DNA of 64,000 nt from Lacinutrix mariniflava (GCF_001418015.1 NZ_LIQG01000020.1:310001-374000), one strand, 5' to 3'; positions 8,417-18,908 are shown, counted from the first letter of the stretch. The notes: generated by a model from the letters alone, not told the origin. Numbers and translations are program-made.

Positions 8417-9691
8417 TTACATCTTGAATAATGGTAAGTCACTCATCATAGCATTTACTTTAACAGCTACTGCTTCAAGTACTTCTTCATTTTCGTGATT
8501 ATTTATTACTTCGTCTATTAAATTAACAATAGCTTCCATTTCAGTTTCTTTTAAACCACGCGTTGTAATTGCGGCAGTACCAATTCTAATTCCTGATGTT
8601 ACAAAAGGAGATTTATCATCAAAAGGTACCATATTTTTATTTACAGTAATATCCGCTTTTACTAGCGCTTGCTCTGCTTCCTTTCCCGTAATATTTTTAT
8701 TTCTTAAGTCAATAAGCATCATATGATTATCTGTACCTCCAGAAATAATTTTGTAATCTCTTGCTACAAATGCTGCTGCCATAGTTGATGCATTCCTTTT
8801 AACTTGTAGCATGTAATGCATAAACTCTTCAGTTAAAGCTTCACCAAAAGCAATTGCTTTAGCAGCAATAACATGCTCTAATGGTCCGCCTTGATTTCCT
8901 GGAAATACTCCAGAATCTAATAAAGAAGACATCATTCTTAATTTTCCGTTCTTTAATTTTAAACCAAAAGGATTTTCAAAATCTTTTCCCATTAAAATCA
9001 TTCCTCCTCTAGGACCACGTAATGTTTTATGCGTAGTAGTAGTTACTATATGACAATGCGGTATAGGATCGTTTAATATTCCTTTTGCAATTAAACCTGC
9101 AGGATGAGAAACATCTGCTAATAATATAGCATTTACACTATCTGCTATAACACGAAAACGTTTAAAATCGATATCTCTTGAATACGCTGAAGCTCCTGCG
9201 ATAATTAATTTTGGTTGTTCGCGAGTTGCTATTTCCTGAATTTTATCATAATCTAAAACGCCTGTCTCCTCTTCTACTCCGTAAAATACAGGATTATATA
9301 ATCTTCCCGAAAAATTTACTGGAGAACCATGAGTTAAATGTCCACCATGAGATAAATCGAATCCTAAAATTTTATCACCTGGTTTTATACATGCATGATA
9401 AACTGCTGTGTTTGCCTGACTTCCAGAATGCGGCTGAACATTAGCATAAGCAGCACCAAACAAGGCTTTAGCTCTATCAATAGCTATTTGCTCTACCTCA
9501 TCAACTATTTCACAACCTCCATAATAACGCTTCCCAGGATAACCTTCGGCGTATTTGTTGGTTAAAACAGAACCTGTAGCCTCCATAACCTGTTCACTTA
9601 CAAAGTTTTCTGATGCGATTAATTCTAAACCCTCTAATTGGCGATTTTTTTCGGCTTCAATTAATTCAAATATTTGTTCGTCGCGTTGCAT
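8417..9691 (-). CDS. glyA: Serine hydroxymethyltransferase
   Basis: A 424-residue PLP enzyme that interconverts serine and glycine with tetrahydrofolate, supplying one-carbon units. '[11 protein letters not shown]' near the N-terminus, '[14 protein letters not shown]', 'PHSGSQAN' and the PLP-binding Lys222 in '[15 protein letters not shown]' are all intact. Length matches the family. The gene is divergent from fahA. On the minus strand a TATTTTTG element lies in the ~140-base intergenic region, which fits a -7 box, though the upstream element is not well spaced. Confidence 0.98.
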   Translation of the reverse strand: MQRDEQIFELIEAEKNRQLEGLELIASENFVSEQVMEATGSVLTNKYAEGYPGKRYYGGCEIVDEVEQIAIDRAKALFGAAYANVQPHSGSQANTAVYHACIKPGDKILGFDLSHGGHLTHGSPVNFSGRLYNPVFYGVEEETGVLDYDKIQEIATREQPKLIIAGASAYSRDIDFKRFRVIADSVNAILLADVSHPAGLIAKGILNDPIPHCHIVTTTTHKTLRGPRGGMILMGKDFENPFGLKLKNGKLRMMSSLLDSGVFPGNQGGPLEHVIAAKAIAFGEALTEEFMHYMLQVKRNASTMAAAFVARDYKIISGGTDNHMMLIDLRNKNITGKEAEQALVKADITVNKNMVPFDDKSPFVTSGIRIGTAAITTRGLKETEMEAIVNLIDEVINNHENEEVLEAVAVKVNAMMSDLPLFKM

Positions 9692-9834
9692 ATGCTTATC
9701 TTTTGGTAACTTTCGTAATTTCGAAAATTGATTAACGTTAAAAATTTATCAAAAATAAGAAATAACAACGGTAAATAATTCAAAAAACATATATTTACTT
9801 AGAATTTATAAACAACAAATCAACAACTATACAT

Positions 9835-11145
9835 ATGCCATTATCAGCCAATAATCCAGACAGAAAATCGTGGTTACACGTCGATAAAAATTCTGATTTC
9901 CCAATTCAAAATATACCTTTTGGAGTCTTTTTAACTAGAGATGACATTATTACCATAGGTACTAGAATTGGAGATACTGCTATAGACTTAGGTGCTTTGC
10001 ACCAATTAGGATATTTTGAAAATATCCCGTTAACAGATGATATTTTTCTACAAGATACTTTAAACGACTTTATTGCAGATGGACGTAAAACTTGGCGTTT
10101 AGTGCGTAATAGAATTGCTGAAATATTTGATGATGAAAACGAAACCTTAAAAGGAAACCTTAAACATAAAGAAGCCGTATTATTTCGTTTAGATGAAATC
10201 GAGATGCAATTACCTGTACAAATTGGTGATTATACAGATTTCTACTCAAGTATAGAACACGCTACAAATGTGGGAACTATGTTTAGAGATCCAGACAATG
10301 CATTACTTCCAAATTGGTTACACATACCTGTTGGATATCACGGTAGAAGTAGTTCTGTTATTCCTTCTGGAATTCCAGTACACAGACCACAAGGCCAAAC
10401 ATTACCAGCAGGAGCAACAGAGCCTGTTTTTGGACCTAGTAAGTTAGTAGATTTCGAATTAGAAATGGCGTTTATTACTACAGATGCTAACGATTTAGGA
10501 GAACCAATTCCTATTGATGAAGCAGAAGAATATATTTTTGGATTAGTATTATTTAATGATTGGAGTGCTAGAGACATTCAGAAATGGGAATACGTACCAT
10601 TAGGACCATTTTTAGCGAAAAGTTTTGCGTCTTCAATCTCTCCTTGGATTGTTACTTTAGATGCGTTAGAACCTTATCGTGTAACGAGTCCAAAACCTAT
10701 AAAAAAGCAATTAGATTACCTTAAGCAAAAAGGAAAAAAGAGCTTCGATATTAACCTAGAAGTCTCTATACAGCCCGAAAAAGCTAAGGAAACAGTTGTG
10801 AGTCGTTCTAATTTTAAATACATGTATTGGTCGATGGCTCAGCAATTAACACATCATACTATTAATGGTTGCCCTATAAACTCCGGAGATATGATGGGTA
10901 GTGGTACAATTTCTGGACCAACACCAGATTCTTATGGCTCTATGCTAGAGCTATCTTGGAGAGGCGAGAAACCTGTGAAATTAAATAACGGTAGTGAACG
11001 CAAATTTATTAATGATAATGATACAGTTATTATGCGTGGTTATTGCGAAAAAGACGGAACACGTATAGGTTTTGGAGAAGTTTCAACTAAGCTTTTACCT
11101 GTTTATAACGCTAAAAAAATAAATAAACACAATAACATTATTTAA
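9835..11145 (+). CDS. fahA: Fumarylacetoacetase
   Basis: A 436-residue enzyme for the last step of tyrosine degradation: fumarylacetoacetate to fumarate and acetoacetate. It closely follows the eukaryotic-type FAH layout. An N-terminal SH3-like domain is followed by the catalytic domain, with 'DYTDFYSSIEHATNVGTMFR' (metal Asp and the catalytic His), 'VDFELEMAF' (two metal-binding Glu) and 'FNDWSARDIQKWEYVPLGPF' (metal Asp). All key residues are present. It stands alone, divergent from glyA. Confidence 0.97.
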   Translation: MPLSANNPDRKSWLHVDKNSDFPIQNIPFGVFLTRDDIITIGTRIGDTAIDLGALHQLGYFENIPLTDDIFLQDTLNDFIADGRKTWRLVRNRIAEIFDDENETLKGNLKHKEAVLFRLDEIEMQLPVQIGDYTDFYSSIEHATNVGTMFRDPDNALLPNWLHIPVGYHGRSSSVIPSGIPVHRPQGQTLPAGATEPVFGPSKLVDFELEMAFITTDANDLGEPIPIDEAEEYIFGLVLFNDWSARDIQKWEYVPLGPFLAKSFASSISPWIVTLDALEPYRVTSPKPIKKQLDYLKQKGKKSFDINLEVSIQPEKAKETVVSRSNFKYMYWSMAQQLTHHTINGCPINSGDMMGSGTISGPTPDSYGSMLELSWRGEKPVKLNNGSERKFINDNDTVIMRGYCEKDGTRIGFGEVSTKLLPVYNAKKINKHNNII

Positions 11146-11195
11146 AAAAGCCTTTAAACTGACCTAATTCAAACACTAGTGATAGTAGCTTTTTT

Positions 11196-11217
11196 TAAGT
11201 TTGGCACGTTAATTGGA
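11196..11217 (+). promoter_or_regulatory. Candidate promoter upstream of the 11253 lipoprotein gene (sigma-54-like or -7 box)
   Basis: TTTGGCACG (11200-11208) followed by TTGG (11213-11216) gives GG-N10-GG, the exact spacing of a sigma-54 -24/-12 element but with GG where GC is expected. TAAGTTTG (11196-11203), overlapping it, fits the Bacteroidota -7 consensus TAnnTTTG, but no TTG is found 19 bases upstream. Either reading puts transcription start within ~50 bases of the ATG at 11253. Confidence 0.35.
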
Positions 11218-11252
11218 TTTACAGTAGGTATAAACCAATAAAAACCAAACAC

Positions 11253-12434
11253 ATGAAAAATTTTACATTATTAGCAGCACTTCTTCTAATACTAACATCT
11301 TGTGTAGGAAGAAAACAAATTGAAAAGCAATTACATTCTGGAAATTACGATCTAGCTATTAGTAATGCTCTTAAAAAATTAGAAAACAACAAAGACAAAA
11401 AGCGTAAGCAAGATTACATTGTAATGCTTCAAGATGCATTTTACAAAGTTGTTGAAGAAAACCATAATGATATTAACCATTTAAAAAAGGATGGTAACCC
11501 AGAGCAGTATCAACATATATTCAATACTTATTTAGATTTAGAAGATAGACAACGTGCTATAAAAGCAGTGATGCCTCTACATATTGACGGAAAATTATTG
11601 ACTTTAAATTTTAATGATTACACAAATTCTATAGTAGACTACAGAGCAAAATTATCTAACTATAAATATGATACAGCCGTTTCATTAATGCAAAAGGATA
11701 ATAAAACCAATAATAGAATTGCTTTCGACACCTTAGAATATATTGAAAGTATAAATGCAAATTTTAAAGACGTAAGGCAACTAATGGAGATTGCACAACA
11801 TCAAGGAACAAACTATGTTCTTGTAGTTATTGAAAATCAAACTAATCAAATAATACCAGCACGTTTGCAGGACGACTTACTAAATTTCGATACTTATGGC
11901 TTAAACGACTTCTGGACCGTATATCATGCAAAAACAAATCAAAGCATAGATTACGATTTTTCAATGGCGTTGCAATTAAAAAGAATAAACGTATCTCCTG
12001 AACGTATAACAGAAAAACAGTTACTAAGACAAAAGAATATTATTGATGGTTGGGAATATGTTTTAGATGCTAACGGTAATGTTGTAAAAGATAGTCTCGG
12101 TAATGATATCAAGCAAGACAAAATAATTACAGCAAAAGCTAGATTTAACGAATTTAATCAGTTTAAATCTACTCAAGTCAATGCAAATGTTGTCTATAGT
12201 GATTTAAAACAAAATCAAGTATTAGAAAGCTTTCCAATAGATAGTGAGTTTATATTCGATAATCTATATGCTACAGTAAAAGGAGATAAAAGAGCTTTAA
12301 CAAATGAAGATGTTCAAATTCTTAAAAATAGAAGAATTCGTTTTCCTAGTAATGAACAAATGGTTTTCGATACCGGTGAAGACCTTAAGTTTAAACTAAA
12401 AAATATTATAACGCGTTATACTTTTAGAAGCTAA
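11253..12434 (+). CDS. Lipoprotein of unknown function
   Basis: A 393-residue lipoprotein; signal peptide ends 'LILTSCVG' (Cys 17). The N-terminal ~130 residues are helical with a TPR-like feel ('QLHSGNYDLAISNALKKLENNKDKKRKQDYIVML'); the rest is mixed alpha/beta with 'YVLVVIENQTNQIIPARLQDDLLNFDTYGLNDFW' and a late beta-rich part. I know of no named domain. The protein looks like a conserved Bacteroidota envelope protein. A hairpin with a long T tail follows the gene. Confidence 0.75.
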   Translation: MKNFTLLAALLLILTSCVGRKQIEKQLHSGNYDLAISNALKKLENNKDKKRKQDYIVMLQDAFYKVVEENHNDINHLKKDGNPEQYQHIFNTYLDLEDRQRAIKAVMPLHIDGKLLTLNFNDYTNSIVDYRAKLSNYKYDTAVSLMQKDNKTNNRIAFDTLEYIESINANFKDVRQLMEIAQHQGTNYVLVVIENQTNQIIPARLQDDLLNFDTYGLNDFWTVYHAKTNQSIDYDFSMALQLKRINVSPERITEKQLLRQKNIIDGWEYVLDANGNVVKDSLGNDIKQDKIITAKARFNEFNQFKSTQVNANVVYSDLKQNQVLESFPIDSEFIFDNLYATVKGDKRALTNEDVQILKNRRIRFPSNEQMVFDTGEDLKFKLKNIITRYTFRS

Positions 12435-12438
12435 GATT

Positions 12439-12473
12439 AAAAAAAAACTCCAATTAAATTGTGAGTTTTTTTT
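12439..12473. terminator. Bidirectional intrinsic terminator
   Basis: A-run, ACTC-CAAT, loop TAA, ATTG-T-GAGT, then eight T (one bulged T in the right arm). It lies between the convergent lipoprotein genes ending at 12434 (plus) and 12483 (minus) and can serve both. Confidence 0.75.
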
Positions 12474-12482
12474 GTTTGCTAT

Positions 12483-12938
12483 TTATAAATCTAAAGTAAC
12501 AACTAAAATAGTATTTGCATTGCAATCGCAAACTAAGTCTCCATTTAGCTTTTTTGCTTTGTAGCTTGAAACTTGAATAGTACAGTTTACTGTTTCCATT
12601 ATAATGTCATGAAATCCGAAATAAAACTCATTTTCATCATCGTATACAAAACTTACGCTACTCATATTTAGAGCATCGAACTCAATTAACTCAACTCCAT
12701 CTTCTATTGTTTGAACAAAGGCTCGACTAACTATAGCATTACTTATATCCGTCAATTTTAATAAAGAGACATCAAAATCATCGTCATTCAATAAGTTCTC
12801 TCCATCTTCTGAAACCAACTTAACTTTAACTTTGAAATTAACCGGAAGATCATCATCACTGCAAGCATCATCACTACTACATGAAAAATTTGTAGCGAAC
12901 AATATTAGAAATACTATTCTTAAGACTTTTATTTTCAT
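12483..12938 (-). CDS. Small lipoprotein of unknown function
   Basis: 151 residues from the ATG at 12938. I chose this start because it gives a normal lipoprotein signal ('LILFATNFSCSSDD'), whereas the longer frame from 12998 adds 20 residues with no signal character. The mature protein is acidic (runs of Asp) and beta-rich, and has two further cysteine clusters ('DVCDCN'-like 'LVCDCNAN' near the C-terminus). The first Ig-like stretch 'NFKVKVKLVSEDGENLL' suggests a small beta-sandwich. It follows ytxJ and DUF3124 on the same strand. Confidence 0.6.
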   Translation of the reverse strand: MKIKVLRIVFLILFATNFSCSSDDACSDDDLPVNFKVKVKLVSEDGENLLNDDDFDVSLLKLTDISNAIVSRAFVQTIEDGVELIEFDALNMSSVSFVYDDENEFYFGFHDIIMETVNCTIQVSSYKAKKLNGDLVCDCNANTILVVTLDL

Positions 12939-12990
12939 AAATTTAAAATATACCGTGAATTTATAAAAAATAAAACCTCTACAGAAGTTT

Positions 12991-13503
12991 CTACTCATTA
13001 ATCGTTAAACCTTTGGTAGTAAAAGACAAACCTTGTTGCCCATAAGTAGTAATCATTACGCCTTCAAAATAAGGTGCTTTTTCTCTTTTAGGCGCTAACC
13101 AATCAAACACAAAGTTTGCTCCTGTTCCTCCTGTCTTATCTTTCTCGTCTATAACTATTTCAATAGTTTGCATAGGCTTTACAAAAATTGGAGTCTCAAA
13201 ATAGGTCCTTAATAAATCGCCATTAGTATTATAATAATTAGCTTTTTTTATAAAAATTGTATCTTTCTTATTAACGTTTCTTATACTAACAGTTGCTGTT
13301 AGATCGTGTGTTTTATGCTCTGTAGTACTATATATTTGAGAATAAACAGATAAATAACTAGCTCCAGAAACCAAAGAGGAGTCTAGCTTATTATTCCACT
13401 GCATAGCTTTCCAGTTATTAGAAGGTACCACATCACTTTTAGCGCTTTTATCACATCCTAAAGCAAATAAGGTTACTAAAATTAATAACGATACATTTTT
13501 CAT
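12991..13503 (-). CDS. DUF3124 domain lipoprotein
   Basis: A 170-residue lipoprotein ('LFALGCDKS', Cys 17). The mature part, with 'GASYLSVYSQIYSTTEHKTH', 'LTATVSIRNV', 'IFIKKANYYNTNGDLLRTYF', 'PMQTIEIVI' and 'GGTGANFVFDW', matches DUF3124 as I know it: an Ig-like domain of unknown function in envelopes of Bacteroidota and others. It sits between ytxJ and a small lipoprotein gene, 12 bases from ytxJ, which points to one operon. Confidence 0.8.
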   Translation of the reverse strand: MKNVSLLILVTLFALGCDKSAKSDVVPSNNWKAMQWNNKLDSSLVSGASYLSVYSQIYSTTEHKTHDLTATVSIRNVNKKDTIFIKKANYYNTNGDLLRTYFETPIFVKPMQTIEIVIDEKDKTGGTGANFVFDWLAPKREKAPYFEGVMITTYGQQGLSFTTKGLTINE

Positions 13504-13515
13504 TTTTATAAATTA

Positions 13516-13893
13516 TTAAACAAATTTAGCTAAATCAATCTCGTTAATAGCACCATGACTTGCATGAGACACCACTACTCCATTTTTAATAACTAAAAGT
13601 TGTGGCGATTGGTGCATAACCTGAAACTTAAATCCAGCTTCGCTAGATACATCTCTAAAACTTAATAAATCTAGATAATATAAATCTAAATTAGCATCTA
13701 CATCAAATGCCGATACAAATTGATTCATTACCATTCTACTTATACCACAGCGTGTTGAGTGCTTAAATATAACTTGCGTTTTTCCTTTAGATAATTTCTC
13801 TATAACATTAAGTTGATCTACAGTTGTTAACTGCTTCCAAGGTAATATTTTCTCTTCTTTTGGTTCTTTTGAGCCGAATAATTTTTTAAACAT
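13516..13893 (-). CDS. ytxJ: YtxJ family monothiol bacilliredoxin
   Basis: A 125-residue thioredoxin-fold protein of the YtxJ family, proposed to remove bacillithiol from proteins. The single active-site Cys49 lies in 'VIFKHSTRCGISRM', the family signature (monothiol, CG). 'HQSPQLLVIKNGVVVSHASHG' has the cis-Pro loop. Its presence suggests the organism uses bacillithiol, as other Flavobacteriaceae do. First gene of a likely operon with DUF3124 and a small lipoprotein. Confidence 0.88.
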   Translation of the reverse strand: MFKKLFGSKEPKEEKILPWKQLTTVDQLNVIEKLSKGKTQVIFKHSTRCGISRMVMNQFVSAFDVDANLDLYYLDLLSFRDVSSEAGFKFQVMHQSPQLLVIKNGVVVSHASHGAINEIDLAKFV

Positions 13894-14174
13894 AATAATT
13901 ATTTTTTTTAATTAAATCTTTTGAAATAATTATTACAAAAATATTGATTTCATGACAATTATCATTGATTTTGTCGAAAGGTTATCACTAACTTACATCT
14001 GCAATAAAAAAAAGAAGTTACAGACACAAAGTCATGCTTATTTATTGAAAATCAGACTTTTTGTCACCACCTTGTATTTGGTAAGATAATTGAAATATAG
14101 CTAAAAGTAAAAAGAAAAACAATAAGGTTTCTATACTCAAAGTTTCGAGCTTAGAAATCGTAAAACATTATAAT

Positions 14175-16781
14175 ATGAATTTTAATAACTATACAACAAA
14201 ATCGCAAGAAGCCATACAGCAGGCGCAACAGATTGCGCAAGGCTTAGGTAACGGTCAAATAGAAAATGAACATATTTTTAAAGCCATTTTTGAAGTTGAT
14301 GAAAACGTGCTGCCATTCATTTTAAAAAAAATGAATGTAAATGTACCAATGTTAAAACAAATCTTAGATAAACAAATTGAAAGTTTCTCTAAAGTTTCGG
14401 GAGGTGAACTAGGTATCTCTCGCGACGCTTCTAAGGCATTAAACGAAGCATCAATTATTGCTAAAGACATGAACGATGAGTATGTTTCAATCGAACATTT
14501 AATTTTAGCTATTTTTAAATCTAAAAGTAAAATCGCACAGGTTTTAAAAGACCAAAGTGTAACAGAAAAAGCATTAAAAGCAACTATAGACGAGTTGAGA
14601 CAAGGTGATCGTGTGACTTCACAAAGCCAAGAAGAAACATACAATGCATTAAACAAGTATGCAAAAAACTTAAATCAATTAGCAAAAGACGGAAAACTAG
14701 ATCCTGTAATTGGTCGTGATGAGGAGATTAGAAGAATACTTCAAATTCTATCACGTAGAACCAAAAACAATCCAATATTAGTTGGAGAGCCAGGAACTGG
14801 AAAAACAGCAATTGCAGAAGGTTTAGCACACAGAATTGTAGATGGAGATATTCCAGAAAACCTTGTCGATAAGCAAATTTTCGCACTTGATATGGGATCA
14901 CTTATTGCTGGTGCAAAATTTAAAGGTGAATTTGAAGAGCGTTTAAAAGCCGTTATAAAAGAAGTAACAAATAGCGATGGAGACATTGTACTATTTATTG
15001 ACGAAATTCACACATTAGTTGGAGCTGGTGGCGGACAAGGCGCAATGGATGCAGCAAACATTTTAAAGCCAGCATTAGCTCGTGGAGAGCTACGTGCTAT
15101 TGGAGCAACCACTTTAGACGAGTACCAAAAATACTTTGAAAAAGACAAAGCTTTAGAGCGTAGATTTCAGAAGGTAATGGTGAATGAGCCAGATACTGAA
15201 AGTGCTATTTCGATTTTGCGAGGTATTAAAGAAAAGTACGAAACACACCACAAGGTTCGTATTAAAGACGAAGCCATCATTGGTGCTGTAGAATTATCGA
15301 CGCGCTATATTACCAATCGTTATTTACCAGACAAAGCCATTGATTTAATGGATGAAGCTGCTGCTAAATTACGTATGGAAATAAACTCTAAACCTGAAGA
15401 ACTTGATGTTTTAGATAGAAAGGTTATGCAGTTAGAAATTGAAATTGAAGCTATTAAACGCGAGAAAGATGAAACAAAACTTAAATCTTTACGAAGCGAT
15501 TTAGCAAATATAAAAGAAGAACGCAACGAGATTAATGCGAAATGGAAAAGTGAAAAAGCAGTAGTTGATAATATTCAAAATGCTAAGCAGGATATCGAAA
15601 ACTTTAAAATTGAAGCTGAAAGAGCCGAACGTGATGGCGATTATGGTAAAGTAGCAGAGTTACGTTATGGAAAAATAAAAGAAGCTCAAGAAGCACTTGA
15701 GATAATGCAGACAGAATTTAATGCTAAATCTGAAACATCATTAATTAAAGAAGAAGTCACTTACGAAGACATTGCAGAAGTTGTTGCAAAATGGACAGGT
15801 ATTCCTGTTACCAAAATGTTGCAAACTGATCGTGAAAAGCTTTTAAAATTAGAAGACGAGTTGCACAAACGAGTTGTTGGCCAAGAAGAAGCTATTATCG
15901 CTGTAAGTGATGCTGTAAGACGCTCAAGAGCTGGATTACAGAATCCGCAAAAGCCCATTGGAACCTTCTTATTTCTAGGAACAACCGGTGTTGGTAAAAC
16001 AGAATTAGCTAAAGCTTTAGCAGAGTATTTATTTGATGATGAAAGCGCTTTAACACGTATAGACATGAGTGAATACCAAGAACGTCATGCAGTAAGTAGA
16101 CTTGTTGGTGCACCTCCTGGATATGTAGGTTACGAAGAAGGTGGACAATTAACTGAGGCTGTGCGTAGAAAACCATATTCTGTTGTATTGTTAGATGAAA
16201 TTGAAAAAGCCCATCCAGATACTTTTAATATTTTATTACAAGTACTAGACGAAGGCCATTTAACAGACAATAAAGGTAGAACTGCCGATTTTAAAAACAC
16301 AATTATTATCATGACCTCTAATATGGGAAGTCAGTTAATACAAGATCGTTTTGCTGCAACAAAAGATATTGATACTGCCATGGAATTGGCTAAGGTTGAT
16401 GTTTTAGGTTTATTAAAACAAACTGTAAGACCAGAGTTTTTAAATAGAATTGACGATACTATTTTATTTACACCTTTATCTAAAGAGAACATTACAGAAA
16501 TAGTTGGTCTGCAGTTAAAAGGCATTACTAAAATGATTGCCAAACAAGGCATAATATTCGATGCAACACAAGAAGCAATCACCTACTTAGCAGAAAAAGG
16601 TTACGATCCAGAATTTGGAGCAAGACCGGTAAAAAGAGTAATACAGAAAGAAGTATTAAATGCCCTAAGTAAAGAGATTCTCTCTGGTAAAGTAACAACA
16701 GACAGTATTATATTACTTGATGCTTTCGATAAAGAATTGGTATTTAGAAATCAAGGCGATTTGGTTACTGAAGAAGCCTAA
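14175..16781 (+). CDS. clpB: ATP-dependent chaperone ClpB
   Basis: An 868-residue Hsp100 disaggregase working with DnaK. It has an N-domain repeat (residues ~1-145), NBD1 with Walker A 'GEPGTGKT' at 204-211 and Walker B '[10 protein letters not shown]', a coiled middle domain (~410-525, '[19 protein letters not shown]...'), and NBD2 with Walker A 'GTTGVGKT' near residue 602 and '[13 protein letters not shown]'. All motifs are intact and the length is standard. The 281-base upstream region holds no gene; no clear CIRCE element was seen. Two hairpins follow the gene. Confidence 0.98.
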   Translation: MNFNNYTTKSQEAIQQAQQIAQGLGNGQIENEHIFKAIFEVDENVLPFILKKMNVNVPMLKQILDKQIESFSKVSGGELGISRDASKALNEASIIAKDMNDEYVSIEHLILAIFKSKSKIAQVLKDQSVTEKALKATIDELRQGDRVTSQSQEETYNALNKYAKNLNQLAKDGKLDPVIGRDEEIRRILQILSRRTKNNPILVGEPGTGKTAIAEGLAHRIVDGDIPENLVDKQIFALDMGSLIAGAKFKGEFEERLKAVIKEVTNSDGDIVLFIDEIHTLVGAGGGQGAMDAANILKPALARGELRAIGATTLDEYQKYFEKDKALERRFQKVMVNEPDTESAISILRGIKEKYETHHKVRIKDEAIIGAVELSTRYITNRYLPDKAIDLMDEAAAKLRMEINSKPEELDVLDRKVMQLEIEIEAIKREKDETKLKSLRSDLANIKEERNEINAKWKSEKAVVDNIQNAKQDIENFKIEAERAERDGDYGKVAELRYGKIKEAQEALEIMQTEFNAKSETSLIKEEVTYEDIAEVVAKWTGIPVTKMLQTDREKLLKLEDELHKRVVGQEEAIIAVSDAVRRSRAGLQNPQKPIGTFLFLGTTGVGKTELAKALAEYLFDDESALTRIDMSEYQERHAVSRLVGAPPGYVGYEEGGQLTEAVRRKPYSVVLLDEIEKAHPDTFNILLQVLDEGHLTDNKGRTADFKNTIIIMTSNMGSQLIQDRFAATKDIDTAMELAKVDVLGLLKQTVRPEFLNRIDDTILFTPLSKENITEIVGLQLKGITKMIAKQGIIFDATQEAITYLAEKGYDPEFGARPVKRVIQKEVLNALSKEILSGKVTTDSIILLDAFDKELVFRNQGDLVTEEA

Positions 16782-16866
16782 TAAAGTGTAATAAGAATAG
16801 AGGCTTCGCTTCTCGCTTAGTGACAAGAAATCATAAAGTATTGTTAAATCAAAATAATACTAAAAT

Positions 16867-16889
16867 AAACGAAGAACAAGTTCGTTTTT
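16867..16889 (+). terminator. Intrinsic terminator after clpB
   Basis: AAACGAA (16867-16873), a 7-base loop, TTCGTTT and a short T tail to 16889. It is a 7-bp perfect stem about 85 bases after the clpB stop. Confidence 0.65.
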
Positions 16890-16899
16890 AAGATGATGG

Positions 16900-16919
16900 T
16901 TAGTTAGTTAGTTAGTTAG
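16900..16919. repeat. TTAG tetranucleotide repeat, five units
   Basis: Five perfect TTAG units sit between two terminator hairpins downstream of clpB. It is noncoding, so it would not switch a reading frame; length may vary between strains. Confidence 0.8.
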
Positions 16920-16923
16920 TTTG

Positions 16924-16963
16924 AAAAAGCGACATAAAACGTAAAGTTTAGTGTCGCTTTTTT
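16924..16963 (+). terminator. Second intrinsic terminator after clpB
   Basis: AAAAAGCGACA (16924-16934) pairs with TGTCGCTTTTTT (16952-16963) across a 17-base loop. Stem and T tail are strong and it precedes the next gene by ~43 bases. Confidence 0.75.
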
Positions 16964-17005
16964 AGTTTAAAAACATTAAATTAGTAAGACACTAATCAAA
17001 CTACT

Positions 17006-17392
17006 ATGGGACTATTTCACTATCACAATCTTGAGGATTCAGAAGTATTTATTTTCGACGACTTTTTAATCACTCAAATCAAAGAAGATGTTTTCGTTGA
17101 AGAAAGACATAACGAAAAATTAAACGAAATTATTCAAAAGTACTTTCTTGGCAAAAACATAGCCTATATTTCTAATCGTGCAAAATCATATTCAGTAAAT
17201 CCATTGGTGTATCGTGAAACTGAAAAAATTCCAAATTTAGTAGCAGTTGCCATTATTCCTGAAACACTTAGCATGCGAAATAGCGCCGAATTTGAAAAAG
17301 AATTTTATGATAAGCCTTATGGTATTTTCGATAATTTATCTCATGCTGTCGAATGGGTACACGCTATCATTAAAGAACATAAAGTTAAATAG
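17006..17392 (+). CDS. Conserved flavobacterial protein, possible SpoIIAA/STAS-like fold
   Basis: A 128-residue cytoplasmic protein without signal or membrane segment. It has alternating strands and helices: 'VFIFDDFLITQI', 'IAYISNRAKSYSVNPLVY', 'LVAVAIIPETLSMRNSAEFEKEFY', 'FDNLSHAVEWVHAII'. This pattern resembles small SpoIIAA-like domains of Flavobacteriaceae, but I cannot confirm the family. The ending 'HAVEWV' helix is typical of that fold. Its 3' end overlaps the convergent mqo gene by 8 bases. Confidence 0.7.
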   Translation: MGLFHYHNLEDSEVFIFDDFLITQIKEDVFVEERHNEKLNEIIQKYFLGKNIAYISNRAKSYSVNPLVYRETEKIPNLVAVAIIPETLSMRNSAEFEKEFYDKPYGIFDNLSHAVEWVHAIIKEHKVK

Positions 17393-18878
17393 CATTTTTA
17401 TTAACTTCTAGCTTTAAACTTTTCTCTGAATTTTCAATAGTTCTTCGGAAGCGCTTTTCATCCATTATAGTTTTCCACATGGGCACAATTTTTTTCAGCT
17501 TACGTTTTCCTTCTTCAGAATTAACAACCTCTGGAAACGCAATTTCAAAAACCTCCAACATAACATGTGTTGCAGTTGAAGCTCCTGGAGAAGCACCAAG
17601 CAAACAAGTAATACTTCCATCTTTACTCCTAACGACTTCTGTTCCAAACTGCAGTTTTCCGCCTTCATATTCGTCTTTTTTAATAATTTGAACACGTTGT
17701 CCAGCTATTAAAAGCTCCCAATCTTCGCTTTTAGCATCTTTTACAAATTTTCGTAAGTTATCCATCCTATCTTCATGAGATGCTGTTACTTGTTCAACTA
17801 GATATTTAGTAAGTGGCAAATTATCCCAAAACGCACTTAGCATTGGTTTTATATTATCGGCTTTTATAGATTTAAACAAATCTAAAGTCGATCCTTCTTT
17901 TAAAAACTTAGGACTAAATCCTGCAAATGGTCCAAACATTAATTGTCGTTTTCCATCTATAAATCGCGTATCTAAATGTGGAGTCGACATTGGAGGATCG
18001 TTTGGTCCTGCTTTACTATATACTTTTCCTAAATGTTGCTTTATTAAAGCCTCATTTTTACAAACCAACCATTCTCCACTTACCGGAAAACCGCCATAAC
18101 CCTCTTTCTCTTCTATTTCAACTTTCTGCAACAACAATAAACTTCCACCTCCTGCTCCGATAAAAACATGTTTAGCATCAAATAGTTGCTTATCTCCTGT
18201 TATTGTGTTTTTCACCTTAACGGACCATTCAACATCATCGTCCGGATCAATATCTAAAACCTCTTCGTTACAATATACAGGCGTATTAAATTTAGTTTCT
18301 AGAATATGAAATAGTTTTTCGGTTAGCGATCCAAAATTCATTTCTGCACCACGTTCTATTCGCGTAGCAGCCATAACCTCATCGTCACTTCTATTCTCGG
18401 TTATTAACGGAAACCACTCTTTCATCTTATCTAAAGACTCAGTAAACTCCATGCCTTCAAACATAAAATGATCTTTTAAGGCTGCGAATCTTTTCTTTAG
18501 AAAATCGACATTATCTTTTCCCGTAACCCAACTATGGTGTGGCACTGGATTTATAAAATCCTCAGGATTTTCAATCAAATGCTCTTCAACTAAAAAACTC
18601 CAAAATTGTTTAGACAACTCAAACTGAGTACAAATTTTATAAGCTTTAGAGCAATCTACGGTGTCTCCTTTTTCTGGCGTATAGTTTAATTCGCATAAAG
18701 CAGAATGTCCTGTTCCTGCATTATTCCATGCAGCAGAACTTTCTTGAGCTGGTTTACTTAAACGCTCTAAAATTAAAATATTAATTTCTGGTTTAACCAA
18801 TTTTACCATTAATGCCAATGTAGCACTCATGATACCTCCTCCCACACAAACTAAGTCGTAATCGTTATTAATAGTCAT
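17385..18878 (-). CDS. mqo: Malate:quinone oxidoreductase
   Basis: A 497-residue FAD-dependent membrane-associated enzyme that oxidises malate to oxaloacetate and passes electrons to quinone in the TCA cycle. The FAD-binding 'DLVCVGGGIMSATLAL' is at the N-terminus, with 'SSAAWNNAGTGHSALCELNYTP', 'FIGAGGGSLLLLQK', 'FPVSGEWLVC' and 'LLGASPGASTATHVMLEVFE' as expected. Length is normal. It is divergent from deoC across an 82-base region that holds an 11-bp perfect inverted repeat. Confidence 0.97.
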   Translation of the reverse strand: MTINNDYDLVCVGGGIMSATLALMVKLVKPEINILILERLSKPAQESSAAWNNAGTGHSALCELNYTPEKGDTVDCSKAYKICTQFELSKQFWSFLVEEHLIENPEDFINPVPHHSWVTGKDNVDFLKKRFAALKDHFMFEGMEFTESLDKMKEWFPLITENRSDDEVMAATRIERGAEMNFGSLTEKLFHILETKFNTPVYCNEEVLDIDPDDDVEWSVKVKNTITGDKQLFDAKHVFIGAGGGSLLLLQKVEIEEKEGYGGFPVSGEWLVCKNEALIKQHLGKVYSKAGPNDPPMSTPHLDTRFIDGKRQLMFGPFAGFSPKFLKEGSTLDLFKSIKADNIKPMLSAFWDNLPLTKYLVEQVTASHEDRMDNLRKFVKDAKSEDWELLIAGQRVQIIKKDEYEGGKLQFGTEVVRSKDGSITCLLGASPGASTATHVMLEVFEIAFPEVVNSEEGKRKLKKIVPMWKTIMDEKRFRRTIENSEKSLKLEVNKNAI

Positions 18879-18908
18879 ATAAAATAATTCTAAAGCCTAA
18901 AGATATAC

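Noticed and set aside
14255-16582. Several minus-strand frames inside clpB
   Set aside because: Serine/leucine-rich shadows typical of the antisense of a well-conserved AT-rich gene.
16900-16919. Possible CRISPR-like repeat
   Set aside because: It is a contiguous tetranucleotide run without spacers.
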